Notes: generated by a model not told the origin, from the letters alone. A DNA stretch of 64,000 bases from Algoriphagus antarcticus (GCF_002150685.1 NZ_MSSW01000053.1:35291-99290); one strand, 5' to 3'; positions 35,284 through 44,447 are shown, counted from the first letter of the stretch. Made by a program: numbers and translations.

Positions 35284-36158
35284 AGTCCTAGACTTTTGCG
35301 AAGGACCTCATGCTGAAGTTTATTTTTTCGCCAGTAGTCTATCATTTGAACCTTGGTCCTAACAGCAGAAGTCACTTCTTCAGTACCATCAGCTTTGGTT
35401 TGGGTCTCTTGCCAAGACATAATTTCATACGGAAAAGCATCCATATACTTTACCAAAAACTTTCTGCCAATCTCCTCATAAATCACTTCAATCTCGGCTT
35501 GATTGGCTCCAGTTTTACGTTTGGAAATCACTGCACTTTCTGCATCTAAGGGGATATGAGTGAATCGATTGAAAATCAAACTTGGGATTATTTGTAAATG
35601 GCCTGTTGGCACCAAATCGGGGTTCAAGCGGATCAAGTTGAAAATCTCATCCTCGGACATCGCAGAAATAGAAACTTCCTGATCTCCCTCAGACTCGAAA
35701 TAAGAGAATAATTTGGCCTGATACTTATTGTTCTTCCAATTGAGCTGCGCAAAAGATTGACCGCACCATTCGGTCATAGATGCAGTAATTTTCGGAGAAT
35801 TCAGGTCATCATAAACTGGCGTAAAAACTGACAGCATCGTATGATAAGGGTAAACTCCCGTCACAAAATCTCGAGTCATATTCAGTTTCATGACTTTCAT
35901 TGCATCTTTTCCAGCACCGGCGGGATCATCCAGCTTCACTTGCTTGCGTTTCGAAAAGTCCTCTGTCACGAAAATCATCACCGCCTTTCCATCCCGCTCT
36001 TCGCCGTAGCGCATTTGCTTCAGGTCAAAGACATTTATTTCCGCCCTGTCTTGATACCAATGCGAAGCAAATTGTTTTTCGTTTATAGCTTTTCTGCCTG
36101 TAGAATCGCAGGAGGAGATGAACATTACAACCAATCCAAGAAAGAATAAATTTTTCAT
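35280..36158 (-). CDS. Lipoprotein of unknown function
   Basis: A 292-residue lipoprotein with a lipobox ending at Cys17 (FISSCDS). The mature part starts with EKQFASHWYQDRAEINVFDLKQMRYGEERDG-like sequence and is beta-rich, with MTEWCGQSFAQLNWKNN in the middle and a C-terminal basic helix. Similar Bacteroidota proteins have been mislabelled as Maf; no Maf motif is present. The stop overlaps the start of the GT87-like gene (ATGA), so it is translated with it and may be an accessory subunit, which is inference. Confidence 0.75.
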   Translation of the reverse strand: MKNLFFLGLVVMFISSCDSTGRKAINEKQFASHWYQDRAEINVFDLKQMRYGEERDGKAVMIFVTEDFSKRKQVKLDDPAGAGKDAMKVMKLNMTRDFVTGVYPYHTMLSVFTPVYDDLNSPKITASMTEWCGQSFAQLNWKNNKYQAKLFSYFESEGDQEVSISAMSEDEIFNLIRLNPDLVPTGHLQIIPSLIFNRFTHIPLDAESAVISKRKTGANQAEIEVIYEEIGRKFLVKYMDAFPYEIMSWQETQTKADGTEEVTSAVRTKVQMIDYWRKNKLQHEVLRKSLGL

Positions 36159-36207
36159 AGGGGTAAAATTACTAAAATCAAGGTCCTAGACATATTATTA
36201 CTCACAT

Positions 36208-36867
36208 TCAATCCACTGTCATATCTAGCTCATCAAAATCTTTTATCTCCGATAATTTGATAAGCCTTTTCACTTCAATAGTTGTCCAGGTCTCCTTGAA
36301 CACTTCATCTAATTCGTTTTCGTAAGTATTTACTTTTTCATGTTTCTTACGCGTTAAAAAATTTATGCTGGTCTTTCTGTCTGTAACAGGCCCTCTTTTC
36401 GAAGTTTCGTCATAGCCGATTAATTCAAACTCTGAATTTTGGAATCTAAAAGTATATTCCCATGAACCATATCTTCCATGTCCGAAGTGGAAATACAAAT
36501 TTTCTTTTTCTATTTTAACTGATAATTCTGGTGGAAAGTAAACCCCACCATCCTCATTTTCAGAATTCAAGCATTCATAGTTTTCTAATGCCAATTCGTA
36601 GTTACCATTAGTATTGAACAAAACGATAATACCTCTTCGGTTACGGTCTAATTCCCCACGATCTTCATCAGTTTTGACTTTGCTTATATCTGTTCCTTTT
36701 ATAACAAGGACATTATCCTCTAATCCATCCTTATTTAGGTCACCATCTATTTTTTCAAAAATGTCATAGCCCTCTGGTAGAAAATCAACCAAATCTTTCT
36801 TTTCAGCTACTTGAGCAAAAACAGTTGTACTAAAAGTTAATAGAAGTATTGTAAGTAATTTTCTCAT
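36208..36867 (-). CDS. Secreted protein of unknown function
   Basis: A 219-residue protein started at the ATG at 36865-36867, which gives a clean signal peptide (MRKLLTILLL to VFAQV); a frame nine codons longer exists but would spoil it. The mature part reads like an FG-GAP/VCBS-type surface segment: DGDLNKDGLEDNVLVIKG, LFNTNGNYELALENYECLN, FHFGHGRYGSWEYTFRF. The first contains a calcium-loop-like DLNKDGLED. No enzyme motif. It stands about 78 bases from the glycosyltransferase gene upstream and may be a separate unit. Confidence 0.7.
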   Translation of the reverse strand: MRKLLTILLLTFSTTVFAQVAEKKDLVDFLPEGYDIFEKIDGDLNKDGLEDNVLVIKGTDISKVKTDEDRGELDRNRRGIIVLFNTNGNYELALENYECLNSENEDGGVYFPPELSVKIEKENLYFHFGHGRYGSWEYTFRFQNSEFELIGYDETSKRGPVTDRKTSINFLTRKKHEKVNTYENELDEVFKETWTTIEVKRLIKLSEIKDFDELDMTVD

Positions 36868-36944
36868 TTCACATGGTATAATACCTAAAATCAAGCAAGT
36901 TGTAAGGATCTTGATACTAATGTCTTGAATCTAATGTCTAAAGA

Positions 36945-37637
36945 TTACCAATATTTAAAAATCGTATAAATAATCTTATAACCCGCGCCAATAACCCCTT
37001 TCATCGTTCCGCTTACCTTGGAAACTCCAATTCGCTTGCGGTAATTCACAGGAACTTCCGTGTATCGAAGTCCGGCTTTATGCGCTTTGATCTGCATCTC
37101 TATCGTCCAGCCAAAGTTCTCATCCACCATATTTAAGTCCAACAACTTCGACCAAACGATCGCACGAAATGGGCCTAAATCCGAGAATCTGGCACCTTGC
37201 ATGTATTTCATCATTGTAGTCGCCAACCAATTTCCAAAGACCTGTGGCAAAGTCATGGAGCCATCTTCTCTTTCTCCCAAGGCTCTGGATCCAATGACCA
37301 TATCAGATTCCCCCTCCGAAATAGGTTGTATCAAATCAAGCAAATCCTCCGGATAATCACTGTAATCTCCGTCTAAAAAGACCACAATATCAGGCTGAAT
37401 TTCCTGCTTTTTAATCCAGTCCATAGCTGTCAAGCAAGCTTTCCCGTACCCTTTCTGAGGTTCAAAAACCACTTTTGCGCCAGCAGCTTCTGCTACTTTT
37501 CCAGTGCAGTCTGTGGAGTTGTTATTTGCAACTACGATATTTCTAACAAGAGCTGGAATGTCCCCAATTACTCTAGGAATGGATTTTTCTTCATTGTAAG
37601 CGGGAATGATAACATCAACGATGGGCGGTGTATGCAT
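36945..37637 (-). CDS. GT2 glycosyltransferase (DPM1-like)
   Basis: A 230-residue cytoplasmic GT-A enzyme. VDVIIPAYNEEKSIPRVIGD and ADAADGA-like NNNSTDCTGKVAEAAGAKVV form the nucleotide-binding half; VVFLDGDYSDYPEDLLDL carries the DxD-type metal site; a late NFGWTIEMQIKAHKAGLRY and VPVNYRKRIGVSKVSG complete the family pattern. The nearest activities are dolichyl-phosphate mannose or polyprenyl-phosphate glucose synthases, though it lacks membrane helices. It starts five bases after the stop of the CesA-like GT2 gene, so the two GT2 genes form one transcript. Confidence 0.88.
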   Translation of the reverse strand: MHTPPIVDVIIPAYNEEKSIPRVIGDIPALVRNIVVANNNSTDCTGKVAEAAGAKVVFEPQKGYGKACLTAMDWIKKQEIQPDIVVFLDGDYSDYPEDLLDLIQPISEGESDMVIGSRALGEREDGSMTLPQVFGNWLATTMMKYMQGARFSDLGPFRAIVWSKLLDLNMVDENFGWTIEMQIKAHKAGLRYTEVPVNYRKRIGVSKVSGTMKGVIGAGYKIIYTIFKYW

Positions 37638-37642
37638 AGAAA

Positions 37643-39109
37643 TTACTTACCTAAACTGTATGCTTTGAAAGAGGAAAAGAAAACTAGGCCGTAGCCTACA
37701 GCCAACATCAGATGAAAAGGCAACATCTCGAAAGTGTGCCAATAAATATGAAGCCCAACCATCCCTGAGAAAACCAGCATCAAGATTCCTTCCATCCAAG
37801 TAGTTGCAGGTATTTTGAACTTGATATAAGGATTGCTTTCTAGGCTTGACCCACTTTCCAGATTGAATTTGGGTGTACGGATGAAGGGTGATTTTTTTCC
37901 TGAAAGTCCTTCCCAAACAGCCTGTGCATTGTGCAAGGCAAGCCCCATGGACACAGATAGGAATAGCGGCAACATGTAAAGTGCTTGGAACAAACTCCTC
38001 CAGAAACTACGCTTTTCATAGAAATAAGAAACCAAATACACACCGGCGATGATCACAAACCCGATCATGAATAAGCCGGCAACTTTAAACAGATTGTCTG
38101 AAATCATTCCTTCTATCCCAGCCCACCAAACTCCGATACTGCTCAGGCTGACCAATAATATAGCGATGAAAATACTGCTATTGAATAAATGAGCCATTGC
38201 ATGAAACTTGGTAGAAAGTGGGAAATCCTCTCTCAAAACTGCTTTCGCATGCTTTCCAGCACATTCTGCACCACCTTTTGTCCAGCGGAATTGCTGAGAC
38301 TTCACCGCTGACATGATCGGTGGAAGCTCTGCTGGTGATTCTATTTCTGGTCGATATAAAAACTCCCAACCTCTGCGTTGCGCTCGATAACTCAAGTCTA
38401 AATCCTCCGTCAGCGTATCGTCCTGCCAATCTCCAGCGTCGATTATACATGACTTGCGCCAGACTCCAGCTGTTCCGTTAAAGTTGATAAAGGCATGCTG
38501 GCTATTTCTTCCTATCTGCTCAATCAGAAAATGTGCATCTAAAGCAAAAGCCTGCAATCGAGTCAAAAGAGAATAGTTTTTATTCAAATGTGTCCATCGA
38601 GTTTGGACCATCCCGACTTTTTCCGAAGAGAAATAAGGAATAGTTTTTAGTAAAAAATCTGGATCCGGTACAAAATCAGCATCGAAAATAGCGATGAATT
38701 CACCGCACGATTTTGCCAACCCTGCTTTCAAAGCACCAGCCTTAAAGCCAGATCGGTCAACCCGATGAATGTATTGAAAATTGATCTCAGGATAATTGAT
38801 TGTTTTTTTCTGAATCAACCCAGAAGTCTGATCCGTACTATCATCCAATACTTGAATTTCCAGTAGATCTGCAGGATAATTGAGTTTGGCAACTGACTCA
38901 AGCAAACGCTCAACAACATAGAGTTCATTGAATACTGGTAGCTGGACGGTGACTTTTGGCCATACTTCTGGCTCAATATGAGGCACTTCTTTGAGTGACT
39001 TTTTTGCGCCGAGAAACCTCAAAAGCAAATGCCCTTGAGCGAGACTGTAAATGAAAATAAACAGCATTCCCAGGGCATAAATCCCAATCAAAAGATATAA
39101 GAAGATCAT
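37643..39109 (-). CDS. Cellulose-synthase-like processive GT2 glycosyltransferase
   Basis: A 488-residue membrane GT2. One N-terminal hydrophobic helix is followed by a GT-A domain: VTVQLPVFNELYVVERLLES, VLDDSTDQTSG, IFDADFVPDP, the acceptor motif TLTEDLDLSYRAQRRGW and QQFRWTKG. These are the D, DxD, TED and Q(Q/R)xRW motifs of processive synthases. About four membrane helices follow at the C-terminus. It should make or extend a beta-linked polysaccharide. There is no PilZ domain, unlike bacterial cellulose synthase. It starts directly after the polyferredoxin stop codon. Confidence 0.9.
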   Translation of the reverse strand: MIFLYLLIGIYALGMLFIFIYSLAQGHLLLRFLGAKKSLKEVPHIEPEVWPKVTVQLPVFNELYVVERLLESVAKLNYPADLLEIQVLDDSTDQTSGLIQKKTINYPEINFQYIHRVDRSGFKAGALKAGLAKSCGEFIAIFDADFVPDPDFLLKTIPYFSSEKVGMVQTRWTHLNKNYSLLTRLQAFALDAHFLIEQIGRNSQHAFINFNGTAGVWRKSCIIDAGDWQDDTLTEDLDLSYRAQRRGWEFLYRPEIESPAELPPIMSAVKSQQFRWTKGGAECAGKHAKAVLREDFPLSTKFHAMAHLFNSSIFIAILLVSLSSIGVWWAGIEGMISDNLFKVAGLFMIGFVIIAGVYLVSYFYEKRSFWRSLFQALYMLPLFLSVSMGLALHNAQAVWEGLSGKKSPFIRTPKFNLESGSSLESNPYIKFKIPATTWMEGILMLVFSGMVGLHIYWHTFEMLPFHLMLAVGYGLVFFSSFKAYSLGK

Positions 39110-40654
39110 TTATGCATGTATCTTGATGGAATCATTTCCAATGATTATTGGCATTTCGTTGATTCTGTTTTTTTCTGGGCCATTTTCCAAATTCAACACT
39201 CCGCGAGGGCAAACAGAAGAACAAACTCCGCATCCTACGCAGCTGGATCTTACGATTTCCTGCCCACGTTGTGCATACCAGCGAACGTCGATTCCCATTT
39301 CGCAATGTGTAGAGCAATTGCCACAGGAAATACATTGACCGCCGTTGGTTGTGATTCTGAATCTTGATTTGAAACGCTGCACCATTCCCAGATAAGCTGC
39401 CAGAGGACATCCAAATCTACACCAAACCCTGTTGCCCATGAATGGATAAAATCCAGTTCCTACGACACCTGCGAATACAGATCCAATCGCAAAACCATAA
39501 AACGAATGTAGTTGATTCGTGGCACTGCCCAAAAGCGCAAAGCCAGAAAAGTAATTGGCAATGGTCAAAGCTGTCATCACCACTGCCAAAACCAAGACGC
39601 TGTGAATGATCACTCGTTCAAATTTCCATGCTTTCAGTGACTTATCAGAAAGCTGGCGGTATGGATCTCCCAGCGTCTCAGCCAAGCCTCCACATCCACA
39701 TACCCAAGAGCAATACCATCTTTTCCCAAAGAAATAAGTGAAGGCCGGTACTCCAATTACGATCAAAAGAATCCCCCAAATCAGCATAAACATCCCCACA
39801 CCACCTGAACTCAAAAATGTATCAATCTGATAATCATAAAAAAAGTCATAATCCAGTGGCCAGATATTTTTGAAATCAAAATAAGGCTGATTCAGTAAGA
39901 CAAGAATTTCTGGAATCAGGAAAGCAAACGCTGTTTGGAAGAACATCACAGAAGCAGTTCGCAATTGCTGGTATTTATTTCCCCTATATTTTCGGAACAT
40001 CCGCACACCCATGACAGTGATTGCCAAAGTGTAAATTGTGCCATACAGAAACCATTGACTCGCTGGATTACCACTCAAAATCATACTCAGTGGTGTCATC
40101 ATCCAGACTTGATTGACGATATAGGCCGGAAACCAATACAAAATGATGTAAAAAAGAATCAAATACGCACCCGTAATCATTCCCATCCAGCCTCGATTTT
40201 TCATGGAAGAATGGAAAATCCCATTGTTTTTGATTCCTGCAGGCTCCTCTCTATATTTTGGAAGATTATACATCAAGCCTCCTAAAATTGCTATCCCGAG
40301 AGATAATACCATGAAAAGCCACGGATTATCGCGGACGGGACTGGCAACAGATGCTTGGGCAAGAGGAAAACTATAATCATCCCAGATTACTTCATCCCAC
40401 TTGGATTCCTCCTTCAGCGGATCGTTATACGAATTGAAATTCTCCTTAAAAGCTGCGATGAAAGAGAAATTCGAAGTATAGGTTTCACCAAACATTGGTG
40501 AAAGAATTTCAGCCATCTTCTCCTGGTGAATATCCTTCGTATTAGCTAAGACCAGATCTTCTGTCAGTGTATAATTACCTAAAAATGGCATTGCAGTGAA
40601 GACTGTCAAACCTACCAAAAACAACAGGATGCCTAATTTCTGAATCACTTTCAT
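39110..40654 (-). CDS. Membrane polyferredoxin (NapH/NosR-like 4Fe-4S protein)
   Basis: A 514-residue polytopic protein. The N-terminal half has several membrane helices with periplasmic loops (YTLTEDLVLA and WDEVIWDDYSF are soluble). Cysteine motifs follow: WYCSWVCGCGG, then WCRFGCPLAAY typical of NapH/NosR, then two C-terminal 4Fe-4S ferredoxin sites (CISCGNCSTHCEMG and CVGCGVCSSVCPRG). It should pass electrons between the quinone or cytoplasmic pool and another redox protein. The neighbouring FAD oxidoreductase is the obvious electron partner, which is inference. The CesA-like gene starts immediately after its stop. Confidence 0.85.
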   Translation of the reverse strand: MKVIQKLGILLFLVGLTVFTAMPFLGNYTLTEDLVLANTKDIHQEKMAEILSPMFGETYTSNFSFIAAFKENFNSYNDPLKEESKWDEVIWDDYSFPLAQASVASPVRDNPWLFMVLSLGIAILGGLMYNLPKYREEPAGIKNNGIFHSSMKNRGWMGMITGAYLILFYIILYWFPAYIVNQVWMMTPLSMILSGNPASQWFLYGTIYTLAITVMGVRMFRKYRGNKYQQLRTASVMFFQTAFAFLIPEILVLLNQPYFDFKNIWPLDYDFFYDYQIDTFLSSGGVGMFMLIWGILLIVIGVPAFTYFFGKRWYCSWVCGCGGLAETLGDPYRQLSDKSLKAWKFERVIIHSVLVLAVVMTALTIANYFSGFALLGSATNQLHSFYGFAIGSVFAGVVGTGFYPFMGNRVWCRFGCPLAAYLGMVQRFKSRFRITTNGGQCISCGNCSTHCEMGIDVRWYAQRGQEIVRSSCVGCGVCSSVCPRGVLNLENGPEKNRINEMPIIIGNDSIKIHA

Positions 40655-40685
40655 GTGTAGATAATTTGATTTTTATAAGCCTCAT

Positions 40686-40886
40686 AGCCTGTCCCGAACT
40701 TCTTTCGGGAGAATCTCGCATGATTGATAATCATCCCAGTGTGTGCGTTCTTCATCATGCTCGATTTCATCTGTTAATGATTATTTTTTTATGGTCAGAA
40801 AGCCTGTCCCGAACTCGTTTCGTGAGAATCTCGCATGTACTATAATCATCCCACTGTGTGTCGTTCCTTCTCATGTTCGATTTCAT
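40686..40886. repeat. Pair of about 85-base direct repeats with internal hairpins
   Basis: Copy one is 40686-40770, copy two 40801-40886; they differ at about a dozen positions and a single-base insertion. Each holds a REP-like palindrome, GTCCCGAA against TTCGGGA in copy one and a weaker version in copy two, followed by ATCTCGCATG. The second copy ends inside the stop codon of the FAD oxidoreductase gene. The spacing is about 115 bases. Such palindromic units are dispersed in Bacteroidota genomes; they may also end the oxidoreductase transcript. Confidence 0.75.
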
Positions 40887-42238
40887 ACGCTTGCTCCGAA
40901 TAGTTTTTGGATAAATGTTTTCTTGGAAATCTTTACGTCGCCACCGAATTGACCTTTGTATGCTTTCTGAATTTCTATGTAAAAAGGAGCAAAAAACTCA
41001 GGATCAAAATTGGCTTTGTCTAGTTTGGAAATAACTTTTGCTCCATCCCACTTCTCACGAATGGCCAGATCGAAAAACTCGTGTCTTAGACGGAACCCCA
41101 AATTATTAATCCCCAAAATTCTACCCTGCGGATCCATTAACATTCTGAAACAAACTTTTCCTCCTGCATGCTCCCAATAGAAAGATTTGATTTTCTCAGA
41201 ATCCCATTTCGCAGGCACTGTACCATAAGTTTGATATTCTATATCGAGAAATTTGGCAGAATTAAACCAAACCCCAGGTTTATAACTGACCTTCTTACCG
41301 GCCAAAATATAGCCCAACGTCTCCCCGTGCATTCTTCCTGTGTACCAAACTTGCTCAACAGATTTTCGATCCGGAGCAGGCACCTCATGAAACTCCGCAC
41401 AATCACCAATGGAATACACATTTGGAATATTTGTTTGGAAGCCAAAATCAACTTTTACTCCGCGATTCACCTCCAATTCAGTATTCCGAAGAAAGTCAAT
41501 ACTGGGAGTAACTCCAGCCGTGAGTCCAACGAATTGACAAAGGATTTCTTCTCCGCCTTTCGTTCGGACGGCTTTCACCCGGGCATTCGGACCAGAAATT
41601 ATTTCATCCAATTCCTCATTCAATCTTAGATCAATGTGATGTTCTCGCATATGTCTGCCCACTAATTCGGATTCTTCCTTTGGCAGCACGTTGTCCCAAA
41701 AGCCAGTTTCCCGAACTAGAAAGGTCACTGGGATTTTCTTGTAAGCGAGCATTTCAGACATCTCAATCCCTATCAAACCTCCGCCTACGATGACCGCCCG
41801 CTGAACTCCCTCTTGGGTGTTTTCTTCCATAAGCTCCAGATCCTGCTTGGAATACAATCCTTGCACTCCCTGAAGATCCTGGCCTGGCCAGCCAAATTTA
41901 TTTGGTTTAGAACCTGTCGCAATCACAAGCTCATCGTAATTCGTATTTTCTCCTGACTGAAAAAGGAGATTCTTGGCAGTAAAGTCTATGGTTTTTACCC
42001 AGCCTTCCTTGAGTTCGATTCTGTTTTTCTCCCAAAACCAGTTTTCATAAGGCTGTGTATGCTCAAATTTCATATGCCCCATGAACACATACATTAGGGC
42101 AGTTCTCGAAAAAAAATAGGTCGATTCACCAGAAATCACAGTAATTCTAACCTGTTCATCAAGCTTGCGTAGCTGTCTGGCACAGGTAATTCCTGCTATT
42201 CCATTACCGATGATGACCACATGGCGATTTGAACTCAT
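40883..42238 (-). CDS. FAD/NAD(P)-dependent oxidoreductase
   Basis: A 451-residue pyridine-nucleotide-disulfide-type reductase. The FAD-binding site is HVVIIGNGIAGITCARQL at residues 6-23; the second (NAD) Rossmann motif is RAVIVGGGLIGIEMSEML; FAD-loop VYSIGDCAEF is present. No CxxxxC redox pair is evident, so it is a nitrite-reductase-type or rubredoxin-reductase-type electron-transfer flavoprotein. A C-terminal region after residue 330 is like that of NirB-type proteins. It is placed just upstream of the polyferredoxin, with a repeat region in between, suggesting they are electron-transfer partners. Soluble. Confidence 0.85.
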   Translation of the reverse strand: MSSNRHVVIIGNGIAGITCARQLRKLDEQVRITVISGESTYFFSRTALMYVFMGHMKFEHTQPYENWFWEKNRIELKEGWVKTIDFTAKNLLFQSGENTNYDELVIATGSKPNKFGWPGQDLQGVQGLYSKQDLELMEENTQEGVQRAVIVGGGLIGIEMSEMLAYKKIPVTFLVRETGFWDNVLPKEESELVGRHMREHHIDLRLNEELDEIISGPNARVKAVRTKGGEEILCQFVGLTAGVTPSIDFLRNTELEVNRGVKVDFGFQTNIPNVYSIGDCAEFHEVPAPDRKSVEQVWYTGRMHGETLGYILAGKKVSYKPGVWFNSAKFLDIEYQTYGTVPAKWDSEKIKSFYWEHAGGKVCFRMLMDPQGRILGINNLGFRLRHEFFDLAIREKWDGAKVISKLDKANFDPEFFAPFYIEIQKAYKGQFGGDVKISKKTFIQKLFGASV

Positions 42239-42288
42239 TGGGTGGGGGTTGAAATAAGACTCAAGTTGAAATTACCAAAAACTAGGTT

Positions 42289-43050
42289 CTATTCGTTCAA
42301 ATTCCAATCATAATCCAAATGCGACACCTTTGCATCTGACTTGATTTTGATTTTGCTGTATTTATTCAAAAAGTCGATTAGGCTTCCATTCTTAGTGAAA
42401 TCGCCTTTAAACCATGAGAAAATGGAGGAAATCTGAATTGCGTCAGGGGTGATTTTATTTCTTGAAGAATTGATAAAGCCTTTTGCAACCTTATCCAATT
42501 GAGCATTGATTGTAGCTGCTTCGAAAGCTTCATTGAGCAAAGGTGGACACGAAACTGAAGCGCAATTGATAGCAAAGTGGATTCTAGGTTCTTCAAATTC
42601 CTTTCGTAAAATCGAATGCTCTATTTCATCCAAACTAGATTCCTGCCCTGCAATTTTGAAAAACTTATAGTGCCAAACATCTTTAATAAGCGGGATTTTT
42701 AGCGCTGGCCCAAGGTCTTTGATACTTTCCACTGGATAATTATCCACAATCAATTTCACCGTAAAAGCATTATATGCATTGATCCAATAGGCTAACTGCT
42801 CATCCTTTGACCAAGCTTTTCGATCTGGAGCATTTTCACTGATGCTTTTTAGATAGCTTTCAAGTTTTGCTTTCTCTTTGATAAATCCTTTATAATCGAC
42901 CTTTCCGTCGGAGCTCACATTTGCTTTGAGTAATTCATTCCATACTTTGTGACTTGGAGGCGTGGTCTCAGCCATTCCAGGCACCGAGCTTTGGCAGCTC
43001 AAAAGAATAGAACTAAGAAAAAGAACTAGGTAAATTTTCAGATTTTTCAT
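42289..43050 (-). CDS. DUF547 lipoprotein
   Basis: A 253-residue lipoprotein: lipobox ILLSCQ with Cys19. The mature part is a DUF547 domain, with the hallmarks WNELLKANVSSDGKVDYKGF, LAYWINAYNAFTVKLIVDNYP, DEIEHSILRK, RIHFAINCASVSCPPLL and IFSWFKGDF. DUF547 has a cysteine/histidine-rich transglutaminase-like fold, but a reaction is not established. It lies between the FAD oxidoreductase and rhodanese genes in the same direction; the gaps of 50 and 91 bases allow one transcript. Confidence 0.9.
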   Translation of the reverse strand: MKNLKIYLVLFLSSILLSCQSSVPGMAETTPPSHKVWNELLKANVSSDGKVDYKGFIKEKAKLESYLKSISENAPDRKAWSKDEQLAYWINAYNAFTVKLIVDNYPVESIKDLGPALKIPLIKDVWHYKFFKIAGQESSLDEIEHSILRKEFEEPRIHFAINCASVSCPPLLNEAFEAATINAQLDKVAKGFINSSRNKITPDAIQISSIFSWFKGDFTKNGSLIDFLNKYSKIKIKSDAKVSHLDYDWNLNE

Positions 43051-43141
43051 TAGGGTTGTATTTAGACCTCATTTACGATCCTATTCAAAATAAGGATGTG
43101 GAGAAATAAGAATTGGTCGGATAGAAGACCAAAAGTGGCAA

Positions 43142-43651
43142 TTAATAAACCTTTTCTCCTTTGGTCAGCCAAATTCCCCAAGACTTTGAATAAGTATGAA
43201 CTTTATTGGTTTGAAAATCACCGTGAAAAATTGGTTTTCCTTCATTTACCCATTCGATCAGACCACCGTACATATTATAAACCTCTTTAAAGCCTACATC
43301 TTTTAGCCTTTTACCAATATCCTGAGATCTCGCTCCTACCGTGCAGTACACTAACACAGGCTTATCCTTATCCAAAGAAGCTACATTATTTAAGGAAAAA
43401 GTATCATAACCCACCCAATTTGCTCCTTTCAAATGACTCACTTCAAACTCCTCTTTTTCCCGTGTATCCAAAATCTGATACTTGGTTAAATCAGTTAATT
43501 GAGCTGGTTCCAAAACTGGAAAATCTGAGTCGTATAGGGTAAAAAGTAAAGTTTTGTAAGCGAGGGATTGGGCTGCCAGATTGGTAGAAAAATGGAAAAA
43601 AGCCAGCATAATGACCAGTGTCACACTATTCCTAATGGGTGATAACTTCAT
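43142..43651 (-). CDS. Exported rhodanese-domain protein
   Basis: A 169-residue protein with a signal peptide (to about residue 28, NLAAQ). The rhodanese fold has the active-site loop VYCTVGARSQ with catalytic Cys103; YQILDTREKEEFEVSHLKGAN is the usual N-terminal landmark and YNMYGGLIEWVNEGKP the C-terminal one. It should transfer sulfur to an acceptor such as cyanide or a protein thiol in the periplasm. It lies between an Fnr-like regulator and the DUF547 gene, so its expression may respond to redox state. Confidence 0.88.
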   Translation of the reverse strand: MKLSPIRNSVTLVIMLAFFHFSTNLAAQSLAYKTLLFTLYDSDFPVLEPAQLTDLTKYQILDTREKEEFEVSHLKGANWVGYDTFSLNNVASLDKDKPVLVYCTVGARSQDIGKRLKDVGFKEVYNMYGGLIEWVNEGKPIFHGDFQTNKVHTYSKSWGIWLTKGEKVY

Positions 43652-43687
43652 ACTGTTTCAACCCAAATGCAAATGGGTACGTTCAGC

Positions 43688-44407
43688 TTAAGCATAGAAA
43701 TCTGATAGTTTCACCAATCCATCTCTATCTAAAATCACAATTTTCTTGCCTTTCAGGTCAATGAGCTTGTCCTTTTTGAATTCTGATAAAAGTCGAATTA
43801 CAGATTCAGTGGCTGTACCTATCAAACTTGCTATTTCTTCCCGACTGAGCACCAAATTAATCTGCTGAGGATCAGCCCCGTCGAGTCCATAGGAACTAGC
43901 CAGTTGCAGAAGTAAATAAGCCAATCGCTCACGGATACTCTTTTGCGAAGCATCTACCAGCTTTTCTTCCATCACGCCGATTTCGTGACTGAGAGCTTTG
44001 GTGAGCTTTCTGAAAAAAGGCCCACTGCTTATCAAAGTCTTAAGAAATGACTCCTTGGGGATAAAACAGATTTTGGCATCTTCGATTACCATAGCAGAAT
44101 TGGTGTAATTCTCTTCACCCAGTAAGGCTGAATAGCCTAAAAGACCACCCTCTTTTGCTAAATGAATGATTTGTTCCTTTCCATTGGAAGCGGTCTTGAA
44201 AACCTTTACCACACCAGAATTCAAACAATAAACTCCGAGTGGTTTTGCTTCTTCGTAATAAAGCATTTGCCCCTTACGATGAGAAATCATGTTTTTGTTA
44301 TCCGAGATATTGCAGGCCTGCTCTTCTGTAAGCTCAGAAAACATGGAAAATTTCCTACTTGCACAAAGATCACAAGGGTGAATGGAAGAGGTCTTAGACA
44401 TACTCAA
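43688..44407 (-). CDS. Fnr-like transcriptional regulator
   Basis: A 239-residue Crp/Fnr-family protein. An N-terminal CDLC motif (Cys12, Cys15) with Cys32 resembles but does not match the FNR iron-sulfur ligand spacing. The beta-roll (about residues 35-130) is followed by a dimer helix and a helix-turn-helix LSREEIASLIGTATESVIRLLSEF, whose recognition helix is of Fnr type. It probably senses oxygen, nitric oxide or redox state. It is the first gene of the minus-strand redox run, so its own targets may include the rhodanese, DUF547, FAD and polyferredoxin genes. Confidence 0.88.
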   Translation of the reverse strand: MSMSKTSSIHPCDLCASRKFSMFSELTEEQACNISDNKNMISHRKGQMLYYEEAKPLGVYCLNSGVVKVFKTASNGKEQIIHLAKEGGLLGYSALLGEENYTNSAMVIEDAKICFIPKESFLKTLISSGPFFRKLTKALSHEIGVMEEKLVDASQKSIRERLAYLLLQLASSYGLDGADPQQINLVLSREEIASLIGTATESVIRLLSEFKKDKLIDLKGKKIVILDRDGLVKLSDFYA

Positions 44408-44447
44408 TTGACGTAAATAATGGAAATATGAGGAAAAATCTCAAGTG

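Noticed and set aside
40686..40886. CRISPR or attachment-site pair
   Set aside because: Only two long copies with internal hairpins and no integrase; a REP-like pair is simpler.
41168..41629. 153-codon plus-strand frame opposite the FAD oxidoreductase
   Set aside because: Shadow frame without protein-like domains.
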